A program made the position numbers and the translations under genes. Positions 46,490-54,600 of a DNA stretch of 64,000 bases are shown in pieces. The notes under the pieces are model-generated. The model did not search any database. It was not told the origin of the DNA and worked only from the letters and a program-made list of their open reading frames with translations. Origin of the DNA: Pseudomonadota bacterium (GTDB taxonomy: Bacteria; Pseudomonadota; Gammaproteobacteria; Pseudomonadales; Moraxellaceae); NCBI GenBank assembly GCA_021851865.1, contig JAJZBU010000012.1:1-64000 (forward strand). Direction: 5' to 3'. Position 1 is the stretch's first letter. Every line of letters starts with the position of its first letter.

Positions 46490-48670
46490 ATGACGACGAG
46501 TATTCATTGGAGTGAGGATGCCGGGCAGATCGTCACCTTGACGCTCGATGACCCGCAGCAGTCGGCCAACACCATGAATGCGCTTTATGTGCAGTCCATG
46601 GCGGATAGCGTCGCGCGCTTGCAAACCGAGAAGGATCGCATCCGTGGCGTCATCATCACCTCCGCTAAAAAGACCTTTTTTGCCGGTGGCGACCTGCACT
46701 TGCTGCTGGCGGCACGCAGCGAGCAAGCGGCTGAGTTTCAAGCCGGCGTGACCGAAATCAAGCGCCAATTGCGCGTTCTTGAGACCCTCGGCAAACCGGT
46801 GGTGGCCTGCTTGAATGGCACGGCTTTGGGAGGCGGCTTCGAAATCGCCTTGGCTGCACACCATCGCATCGCCCTCAAAGGCACGCGCGCCGAGTTTGGC
46901 CTGCCCGAAGTCACGCTCGGGCTTTTGCCCGGCGGCGGCGGAGTGACGCGGACGGTGCGCATGCTCGGCTTGCAGCAGGCTTTGATGAATGTGTTGCTGC
47001 AGGGGCAGCGCATGAAGGCTGAGAAAGCGCTCGAACTCGGACTCATCGATGCGCTGGCGGACTCGCCCGAGGCGATGTTGCAGGCGGCCCGCTCTTGGAT
47101 CGATGCGCATCCGAACAGCCAGCAGCCCTGGGATCGACCCGGCTACAAAATGCCCGGCGGGACGCCGGCGACGCCAGCCCTGGCGATGAACCTGCCGGCC
47201 TTCCCGTCGAATCTGCGCAAACAGCTGAAGGGCGCGCACGCCCACTATCCGGCGCCGGCGGCGATCATGGCTGCGGCGGTCGAAGGGGCGCAGGTCGATT
47301 TCGATCGCGCCAGCTTGATCGAGGGGCGTTACTTCACCCATCTGGTGACCGGGCCGGTGGCGAAGAACATGATCAAGGCCTTTTTCTTTGATCTGCAGAA
47401 GATCAACGCCGGTGGATCGCGCCCGGCGCGCGATCAGTTTCCAGGGCGTGAGTGTCGCAAGGTCGGCGTCATCGGTGCCGGTATGATGGGGCAGGGCATC
47501 GCCTATGTTTCGGCCTTCGCCGGCATCGACGTGGTCTTGCTCGATAACGATGTGCAAGCCGCTGAACGTGGCCGCGACTACAGCCGCAAATTGCTCGACA
47601 AGCGTGTGGCGCGTGGGCGCATGAAGGCGGAGCAAGCCGCTGAGATCCTGCAACGCATTGCGGCCGGCACAGATTTCGCGGCCCTGGCCGATTGCGATCT
47701 GGTGATCGAGGCGGTGTTTGAGAGCCGGCAGATCAAGGCCGAGGTCAGTCAGCGCGTCGCTGCCGTCGCTCGCCGCGATCTCGTTTTGGCGTCGAACACC
47801 TCGACCCTGCCGATCACCGGCCTGGCGCAAGCCTTCGTCGACCCGGCCCGCTTCATCGGGCTGCACTTTTTCTCGCCGGTGGACAAAATGCCCCTGGTCG
47901 AGATCATCTGTGGAGAGAAGACGGATGCGGCGACTCTGGCCTTCGCTTTCGATTATGTCATCAAGCTGCGCAACACGCCTATCGTCGTCAATGACAGCCG
48001 TGGCTTTTTCACATCGCGGGTCTTTGCGACGTATTGCACGGAGGGTGTCGCCATGCTGGCTGAGGGCTATCCGGCGGCGAGTATCGAACAGGCCGCCTTG
48101 CAGGCGGGTATGCCGGTCGGGCCGCTCGCGGTGCTCGATGAGGTCAATCTCGAATTGACGCGCAAGGTCAGGACACAGACGCGTGAGGACTTCGCCGCCG
48201 AGGGCAAGGTCATGCCACAGCATCCAGCGGAAGCGGTGATCGACGCCATGTGCGAGCAATTTAAGCGGCCAGGAAAAAAAGAAGGGGCTGGTTTTTACGA
48301 CTACCCCGCGTCTGGCAGCAAGCGTTTATGGCCAGGGCTGCGCGAGCATTTCGCTCACGCCGAACTGGCGCAGCCGAGCGATGCTCAGTTCGCCGAGCTG
48401 CAGGAACGCCTGCTCATGCGCCAGGCCATTGAAGCTGCGCGCTGCTATGAAGAGGGAGTGTTGCGTTCGGTGGCTGACGCCAACATCGGCTCGATCTTTG
48501 GTATCGGTATGGCACCATGGACGGGAGGGCAACTGCAGTACATCAATTACCGTGGTCTGCCCGACTTTGTGGCGCGCGCCGATGCTCTCGCCGAGCGTTA
48601 TGGCCGTGACCGTTTCGCACCGCCTGAGCTTTTGCGCCGTATGGCGCGGGAGGGTCAGGTTTTTGAGTGA
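46490..48670 (+). CDS. FadJ-like hydratase / 3-hydroxyacyl-CoA dehydrogenase
   Basis: 726 aa. N-terminal crotonase domain with E118 and E140 (GGGFEIAL and GLPEVTLG), then a dehydrogenase domain with VIGAGMMGQGIAYV and LHFFSPVDKMPLVE. In the last motif the usual Asn-Pro-Val-His is Ser-Pro-Val-Asp; the variant is common in this FadJ-like group. Likely acts with the preceding thiolase on acyl-CoA of a different chain length or condition than FadBA. Confidence 0.92.
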   Translation: MTTSIHWSEDAGQIVTLTLDDPQQSANTMNALYVQSMADSVARLQTEKDRIRGVIITSAKKTFFAGGDLHLLLAARSEQAAEFQAGVTEIKRQLRVLETLGKPVVACLNGTALGGGFEIALAAHHRIALKGTRAEFGLPEVTLGLLPGGGGVTRTVRMLGLQQALMNVLLQGQRMKAEKALELGLIDALADSPEAMLQAARSWIDAHPNSQQPWDRPGYKMPGGTPATPALAMNLPAFPSNLRKQLKGAHAHYPAPAAIMAAAVEGAQVDFDRASLIEGRYFTHLVTGPVAKNMIKAFFFDLQKINAGGSRPARDQFPGRECRKVGVIGAGMMGQGIAYVSAFAGIDVVLLDNDVQAAERGRDYSRKLLDKRVARGRMKAEQAAEILQRIAAGTDFAALADCDLVIEAVFESRQIKAEVSQRVAAVARRDLVLASNTSTLPITGLAQAFVDPARFIGLHFFSPVDKMPLVEIICGEKTDAATLAFAFDYVIKLRNTPIVVNDSRGFFTSRVFATYCTEGVAMLAEGYPAASIEQAALQAGMPVGPLAVLDEVNLELTRKVRTQTREDFAAEGKVMPQHPAEAVIDAMCEQFKRPGKKEGAGFYDYPASGSKRLWPGLREHFAHAELAQPSDAQFAELQERLLMRQAIEAARCYEEGVLRSVADANIGSIFGIGMAPWTGGQLQYINYRGLPDFVARADALAERYGRDRFAPPELLRRMAREGQVFE

Positions 48671-48740
48671 GGTGATCGGCATCTGGCCAGTTTCCGTCAG
48701 CCTGGGTTAAGGTAGCCGGGTTGTTCTTCAGGAAAGAGCC

Positions 48741-51700
48741 ATGCTGAACTGGTCGATCGCGGCGCCCGCACTATTGTTTCTGGGAGGCAGTGTCGGTGCC
48801 GCGATCGCCTGGATGGTCCTGCCTTGGTTCAGCGATCGCCGTGTGCCCAGGCACAGCGACCTGATCAACAATCTTCTGCACTTGATCTCCAGTCACCCGC
48901 AACAACTGGATCAGCTGCTGGGCTCGATGAACGAGGCCTTGTGGGTCTTCGATATCGAGCGCAGCGAGCTGCTCTTCGTCAGTGATTCGGTGCTGCGCAT
49001 CTATGGCCTCAGTCGTGATGAGCTGCAACAGCAGCCGTTGAGTTTGTTACGCCGTCTGCATCCCGATGACATCGACAAGGTGCGCGCTGCCTGGGAGGGC
49101 TTGCTGTCCGGCCAGAGCGTCGATATCGAACATCGCCTGCTCTGGGAGACGGGCGACATTTTCTGGGTCCATGTCGAGGCGCATCGCCTGCGTGACCGGG
49201 GTGACCGGCGACTGGTCGGAGGTGTATCGCGCGATATCACGGCGCAGCGACGCTTGAGTGAGTTCTGGCGCGTCAGCGAAGAACGTTATCGTCGCCTGGT
49301 CAGCATGGCCGACACCAGCATCATCGTCCTCGACGAGTCCCTGCACGTTCTGGAGTGGAATGAGGCCGCTGAGCGCATTTTTGGCCTGACGCGAGCCGAA
49401 GCTTTGGGCATGAACTTTCTTGAGCATGCTCTGCGCCCACAGGATCGCGATGCCTGGTACCAGGCTTGGGCGTCCCTGCGTGAAGATGCCGACATTTTTC
49501 GCCTGGAGACGGAGGTCATCGGTGCGCACGGTACGGTCTTTTGGGTGTCCTGGAACAGTCGTCTGTGTATCAATCCGCATAATGCCCGGCGCGAATTGGT
49601 CGTCGTCGGCATGGACGTCAGTGAACTGCACCGCATGACCCGTGATGTGGCGCGCAATGAGCGCCATTTTCGCGCCATCTTTGAGAATTCGCCCACCGCC
49701 ATGGCGCTCGTGCGCGATGACGGTCAGCTGTTGCGCGTCAATCGCGAATATGAAAACTTCTTCGCGACATCGGCGGAACAGCTGCTCATGCGCTCAGCGA
49801 TGGAGCGCGCCGATCACCCAGGGGGGCGCTATCTGCACGAAGATCTGCGCCGTCTCGAGCATGGTCAGGAAAGCCTGCAGGTCTTGCGCGTCTATCGCAC
49901 GACGCAAGGTGAGGTGCGTTGGGGAAATACTTGGTTACGGCGACATGAAGTGGGGGAAGATGGTCACGTTCTCTATCTTGAGCTCATCCTCGATGTCACC
50001 GAGCAAAGACGCGCCGAGGCGGCGCTCAATGAACGTGATCGTCAGTTGGCGAGTATGGTCAGCAACTTGCCGGGGATACTCTACAGCTATAGCTGCAAGC
50101 TGGGCCAGGGACTGCTGGTCGAGGCCGAGCGCTATCGACTGTTCAATCTGCATCATGACTGGCGGCCCAGCTTCATCAGCGAAGGGGCGCAACAGATCAC
50201 GGGCTTCAAAGCCGAGAGTTTTACCCGTGGTGACGTTTTTTCTCTTGGTCATCTGATTTTGGCGGAAGATCGCGCGCAGCTGATTCCACAGATGGAGCGC
50301 GCCATCAACCAGGGGGGGAGTTTTGAGCTTCTCTACCGTATCCGTGGCGCCGCCTCCGAGTTGCGTTGGATCTCCGAACGCGGACGGGCCGTCGTCAGCC
50401 ATGGCCAGCTGATGGTGGAAGGGCTGATGCTCGACGTCACATCGCAGAAACTGGCCGAGGAAAGTGAGCAGATCTATCGGCAGTTGGTGGCGGACACGCA
50501 TACCGGCTTTCTTGCCATCGACGGCAACGGTTTGGTGCGCGACGCCAACCGACCTTTCCTCGAATTTCTCGGTCTGCAGCAGATCGATCGCCTCTTGTTG
50601 CACTCCATCTATGAGTGGACCGCGCCTGAATCACGCGCCGCGACCATCGCCATGATCACCGAGGTGAGCACGGGCGCTGCCGTGAAGGACGTCGAGCTCG
50701 ACTATATCGCCGTCGATGGTCGGCGTGTCAGCCTCCTGCTCAGCGCCGTGGCGACGCGTAGTGATCATGAAGTGCTCATCCGCGGTCTTCTCGTCGATGT
50801 CTCGGAACGGCGCCGGCAGCAGCGTGAGCTCGAACAGAGCCGTAACCTCCTCGCCGAGTCGCAGCGTATCGCCGGTCTTGGCTTTTGGGTGGAGGACCGA
50901 ACGACGGCCACCTGGTTTGCCTCGGAAGAGCTGTGCGCCTTGTTGGGGTGGACACGCAGCACGCAGCCGGACAAACGTGAGCTTTGGTTGGATGAGGTGC
51001 ACCCAGACGATCGTCCGCAGGTCAAAGAACAGCTGCGCCGTGGCGAGGACTCCTGTCGCCCCTTCAGCCTCGAGTTTCGCCTCCGGCCTGGGGCGCAGGG
51101 GGTGCGCTTCATGCGCTGCAGCATCAATGTCGATCTCGATGCGCAGGGGCGGGTGTTGCGCTGGGTGGGCGTGTTGCAGGACGTCACCGCCATGCGTCAG
51201 GCGGAGCAGGCCATTCTCTTGTCGGAACAGCGTTATCGCTCGCTCTTCGATTCCAGCATCGATGGCATCTGCATTCTCGATTTGCAGGGGCGGATCGAAG
51301 AAACCAATCCAGCTTTTCAGAGCATCGTCGCCTACGACGCGCAGGATCTGCGCGGGATGAATGAGCATGATCTGACGTTGCTCGACGATCGCTCGCAAGA
51401 TGCGCGCATCCTGCAGCAAGTGCTGGCGCGTGGCTACGGTGAGATCCATCGCAAAACCTATCGTTGCCGCCATGGCGCGACGGTGGCGGTGAGCGTGCGG
51501 CAGTGGTTGGTCAGGGATTCACAGCATCAGCCACAACGCATCATGGCCATGGTGCGCGACATCAGCGAGCTCGAGGTCATCGAAGCGGAGAAGGAGCAGT
51601 TGCAGCGTGCCGTGCAGCAGGCGCAGAAGATGGAGGCTATCGGCCATCTCACCGGCGGCATCGCGCATGACTTCAACAACATCCTGACCAGCATCCTAGG

Positions 51701-52805
51701 CTATGCCGATCTGTCCTTGCGCTATTTTGACGCCGACCCAGCGCACCGGCTGACGCGTTATATTCGACAGATCCGCAGTGCTGGCGAGCGCGCGCGCGAG
51801 TTGATCGCGCAGATGCTGATCTTCAGTCGTGGTGGCCGTTCACCCGGGCGTGTGCAGCCCGTCCAGGAGCTGATTTTGGCGACTTTGCGCATGCTCCGCC
51901 CCGCCCTGCCATCATCCTTGCACCTGCGCACCCATATCGACGCCGACACCCCGCCCATCCTGGTCGATGCCGTGCAATTGCAGCAGGTGGTCATGAACCT
52001 GGTGATCAATGCGCGCGACGCCCTTGGTGCTTCCGGAGAGGTGGCGGTGGCGCTGCAGCAGGCCGATATAGGGGCGACCCACTGCGCTTCCTGCCATGCC
52101 CGCATCGAAGGGAGTCATGTCGTCATCGATGTCGCCGACAAGGGGCCGGGTATCGATCCGGCCATCGTTTCACGCATCTTCGATCCGTTTTTTACGACCA
52201 AGGAAGTGGGGCGCGGCAGTGGCATGGGCTTGTCGGTGGTGCATGGTATCGTGCACGAATTTGGTGGCCACATCCTGCTGGAGAGCGCGCCGGGGCGTGG
52301 CGCACGTTTCCGCATCCTCTTTCAGGCGCAGTCGCTCGAGCAGAGCGCGCCTGACCTGCTTGCAGCCGAGCAGCAGGTCTTCGATGCCCGTGCCGAGGCC
52401 AGCGGCGCCACCATCCTGATCGTCGAGGATGAGTTGGCGGTGGCGCAGATGCTGGCCGAGCTGCTTTCGCTGTATCACTATCGGGTGCAGATTCTGCAAG
52501 ATCCTCTGCAAGCGCTTGAGGCCTTGAGCGTCGAGGCGATGCCTTTTGATCTGCTCATCGCCGATCAGATCATGCCGGGGCTGCTCGGGCATGAGCTGAT
52601 CGCCCGGGTGCGCGCTTTGCATCCGACCTTGCCGATCCTGTTGTGCAGCGCGCAGGCGGATTTGCTGCAGCGACAGCAGTCCTTGCCGAATGCTTGCGCC
52701 TTGCTGAGCAAGCCCATCGAAGCGGAAGCCCTGTTGCGCGTCGTGCAGGATTTGCTGCGTCAGGCGCGTGGGGGGCTTCCCGATCTTGGGGCGGATACGG
52801 TATAA
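48741..52805 (+). CDS. Seven-PAS hybrid sensor histidine kinase
   Basis: 1354 aa. One N-terminal transmembrane helix (about 7-28), then by eye seven PAS/PAC modules (about 60-165, 183-295, 308-420, 436-570, 577-690, 705-815, 832-945). Next come HisKA with H976 (GGIAHDFNNILTSILGYADL), a HATPase domain (N box NLVINARDAL, DKGPGID, GSGMGLSVV) with an inserted CASC cysteine pair typical of this kinase type, and a C-terminal receiver with D1230 and phosphoacceptor D1275 (LLIADQIMPG). No separate regulator or Hpt protein is adjacent, so its output is unknown. Confidence 0.92.
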   Translation: MLNWSIAAPALLFLGGSVGAAIAWMVLPWFSDRRVPRHSDLINNLLHLISSHPQQLDQLLGSMNEALWVFDIERSELLFVSDSVLRIYGLSRDELQQQPLSLLRRLHPDDIDKVRAAWEGLLSGQSVDIEHRLLWETGDIFWVHVEAHRLRDRGDRRLVGGVSRDITAQRRLSEFWRVSEERYRRLVSMADTSIIVLDESLHVLEWNEAAERIFGLTRAEALGMNFLEHALRPQDRDAWYQAWASLREDADIFRLETEVIGAHGTVFWVSWNSRLCINPHNARRELVVVGMDVSELHRMTRDVARNERHFRAIFENSPTAMALVRDDGQLLRVNREYENFFATSAEQLLMRSAMERADHPGGRYLHEDLRRLEHGQESLQVLRVYRTTQGEVRWGNTWLRRHEVGEDGHVLYLELILDVTEQRRAEAALNERDRQLASMVSNLPGILYSYSCKLGQGLLVEAERYRLFNLHHDWRPSFISEGAQQITGFKAESFTRGDVFSLGHLILAEDRAQLIPQMERAINQGGSFELLYRIRGAASELRWISERGRAVVSHGQLMVEGLMLDVTSQKLAEESEQIYRQLVADTHTGFLAIDGNGLVRDANRPFLEFLGLQQIDRLLLHSIYEWTAPESRAATIAMITEVSTGAAVKDVELDYIAVDGRRVSLLLSAVATRSDHEVLIRGLLVDVSERRRQQRELEQSRNLLAESQRIAGLGFWVEDRTTATWFASEELCALLGWTRSTQPDKRELWLDEVHPDDRPQVKEQLRRGEDSCRPFSLEFRLRPGAQGVRFMRCSINVDLDAQGRVLRWVGVLQDVTAMRQAEQAILLSEQRYRSLFDSSIDGICILDLQGRIEETNPAFQSIVAYDAQDLRGMNEHDLTLLDDRSQDARILQQVLARGYGEIHRKTYRCRHGATVAVSVRQWLVRDSQHQPQRIMAMVRDISELEVIEAEKEQLQRAVQQAQKMEAIGHLTGGIAHDFNNILTSILGYADLSLRYFDADPAHRLTRYIRQIRSAGERARELIAQMLIFSRGGRSPGRVQPVQELILATLRMLRPALPSSLHLRTHIDADTPPILVDAVQLQQVVMNLVINARDALGASGEVAVALQQADIGATHCASCHARIEGSHVVIDVADKGPGIDPAIVSRIFDPFFTTKEVGRGSGMGLSVVHGIVHEFGGHILLESAPGRGARFRILFQAQSLEQSAPDLLAAEQQVFDARAEASGATILIVEDELAVAQMLAELLSLYHYRVQILQDPLQALEALSVEAMPFDLLIADQIMPGLLGHELIARVRALHPTLPILLCSAQADLLQRQQSLPNACALLSKPIEAEALLRVVQDLLRQARGGLPDLGADTV

Positions 52806-52859
52806 GCTCAGGCATGGGTGTCATGGCCGCTCGGGCCTGCTTGGGAGTGCTGGCGCAAC

Positions 52860-53708
52860 ATGAATCTCTGGGTCGTTCTAGTGGTGCTGTATCTGCAGGA
52901 AAACTCGCCTATGCCAGCGCTCGATCTGATCGATGGCCTGATCCTGCAGGCAGCGCGCGCTTTGCGCACCCTCAAGCTGCCCGGCGATGGATGGGCGGGG
53001 CTGCTGTTGTGGCTGTTGGTTCCGGAGTTGCTGGTGGGATTGCTCGGACATGCGTTGCATGGGCATTTCTGGGGCATAGCCAGTTTTGTGCTGAATCTGC
53101 TCCTGGTGCTGGTCATTCTGGGGCCGCACACCGAGGCGCGCATGCTGCCGGAGAACGAGGAGCAGCCTTTGCCGGATCCTGCCGCGACGACGCAGCAGTT
53201 GAGCTTGTTGCCGGCGCGCGAGGCGAATGAATCGTATTTTCGCGCGCAGTTGCTGGTGATCGGTCGTCGCCATCTGCGTTATCGCATGAGTCCTCTGTTC
53301 TGGTGGGTTCTGCTCGGCCCGCAGGGCATGCTGCTGGTCGCCCTGCTCGTCGCCGCCCGACGTTGTGATCCGGAGCAGCCGCCCTGGGTCGCGCAGCTCG
53401 ACAAGATGCTGTTCTGGATCGAATGGTTGCCCGGGCGTTGCCTGATGGTGAGCATCGCCATGCTCGGCGACTTCATGGCCTCCCTCGAGACGCTCAAGGC
53501 GACTTGGCGCACGCCGCATCCGAGCGATACCCTGTTGCCGGCACTGATCGAGCAGAGCCTGCGCTGGTCACCCCTGGAAGATGGCGATGGTCCGGAGAGT
53601 GCGGTTTGGCAGGAAAGGTTGCAGGGCTTACAGGCCTTGTTTCACCGTTGTCGGACTTTCTGGGTGGTCGTTCTGGCGATGCTCACACTCTATACGCCCT
53701 TGCCTTGA
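52860..53708 (+). CDS. AmpE-family (CobD/CbiB-related) membrane protein
   Basis: About 282 aa with four or five hydrophobic segments. It fits AmpE in topology and in blocks such as ESYFRAQLLVIGRRHLRYR, RMSPLFWWVLLGPQG and the C-terminal VVLAMLTLYTPLP. AmpE is described as a beta-lactamase-regulation modulator and belongs to the CobD/CbiB superfamily. The start is set at ATG 52860 by analogy with the family; a GTG at 52818 is also open. There is no ampD here. Its stop overlaps the start of a BtuF-like gene. Confidence 0.75.
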   Translation: MNLWVVLVVLYLQENSPMPALDLIDGLILQAARALRTLKLPGDGWAGLLLWLLVPELLVGLLGHALHGHFWGIASFVLNLLLVLVILGPHTEARMLPENEEQPLPDPAATTQQLSLLPAREANESYFRAQLLVIGRRHLRYRMSPLFWWVLLGPQGMLLVALLVAARRCDPEQPPWVAQLDKMLFWIEWLPGRCLMVSIAMLGDFMASLETLKATWRTPHPSDTLLPALIEQSLRWSPLEDGDGPESAVWQERLQGLQALFHRCRTFWVVVLAMLTLYTPLP

Positions 53709-54478
53709 AGCTCCTGTGTTGTCTGCTCCTGGCGCTGAGCTCGCTGTCGGCGGCGGGCGCGCGACTGGTCAGTCTGGCACCGTCGTTCACCACCCTCATC
53801 GATGAGCTCGGGGCTTGTCCGCAACTCGTCGCGCAAGTCGGTCAGGTGCGTGATCGCAGCGCCTGTCCGCAAGCGCCGGAGATAGCGCGCGGCTTGCAGT
53901 GGAGCGATGAAGAGTTGCTCGCCCTGCATCCTGATCTCGTACTGGTCTGGGGCGATGGCATGGCTCCGCAGCGCTTGCAAGCCTTGCAGGATCTCGGTCT
54001 GCATCTGCGTATTTTTGATCCGCATACCTTGTCGGACATCAGCGCGATGATCGCTAGCCTGGGGCGGATCACTGGCCGAGAGGAACAGGCGGCGCGTCTG
54101 GTGGCGCATTATCAGCGCCGTGCCGCCGAACTGACACGGGTCTATGGCGCGAGCCCTTGGCTGAATGTGTTCTATCAGGTGTGGCCACAACCTCTCATGA
54201 CCTTGGCGGCGGATCATTATGTGGCGCAGGCGCTGCGTCTGTGCCATCTGCGCCTGAGTTCGCCACTGGCGCATGGGGCGGCGCTCAGTCTTTCGCCGGA
54301 GTGGTTGCTCACCCAGCCGGTGCAGGTCATCCTCCTGCCGCGTCACCAGGCGCTCGCGCCGCGCTTGCCGGCTCGGCCCGTGCTCATGATCGATACGTCG
54401 CGGCTGGAAAGGCCGGATGCCGAGATGCTCGATGATCTCGATGTCTTGTGCCGGCGCGTGCGCGCCGCCGCGCGCTGA
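53705..54478 (+). CDS. BtuF-like periplasmic cobalamin/metal-chelate binding protein
   Basis: About 257 aa from a TTG (53705) that overlaps the preceding stop as TTGA. This start gives a neat signal peptide (KLLCCLLLALSSLSAAGA). The mature part is a class III helical-backbone binding protein: RLVSLAPSFTTLIDELG, HPDLVLVWGDG, and FYQVWPQPLMTL with the aromatic segment common in BtuF. No btuC/btuD is nearby. The non-ATG start is supported only by signal peptide and coupling; the frame is open further upstream. Confidence 0.7.
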   Translation: MKLLCCLLLALSSLSAAGARLVSLAPSFTTLIDELGACPQLVAQVGQVRDRSACPQAPEIARGLQWSDEELLALHPDLVLVWGDGMAPQRLQALQDLGLHLRIFDPHTLSDISAMIASLGRITGREEQAARLVAHYQRRAAELTRVYGASPWLNVFYQVWPQPLMTLAADHYVAQALRLCHLRLSSPLAHGAALSLSPEWLLTQPVQVILLPRHQALAPRLPARPVLMIDTSRLERPDAEMLDDLDVLCRRVRAAAR

Positions 54479-54600
54479 AACGAGCCCTTCGTCGCGCTCA
54501 TGACGCAAGGCTGGCGTAGCACGGACCTATGCTGTCGCGACCTTCACTTGGGCGCGCGGCCATCTCTGCTCTATGCTGTCTGCAGCAGATGAAGGAGTTG

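Noticed and set aside
45764-48259. 831-codon open frame antisense to the second beta-oxidation pair
   Set aside because: Same reason: composition is that of a reverse-strand shadow, and both plus-strand genes are certain.
52860-53708. Active ampDE beta-lactamase regulation locus
   Set aside because: Neither ampD, ampR nor a beta-lactamase gene is present; only the AmpE-family fold can be claimed.
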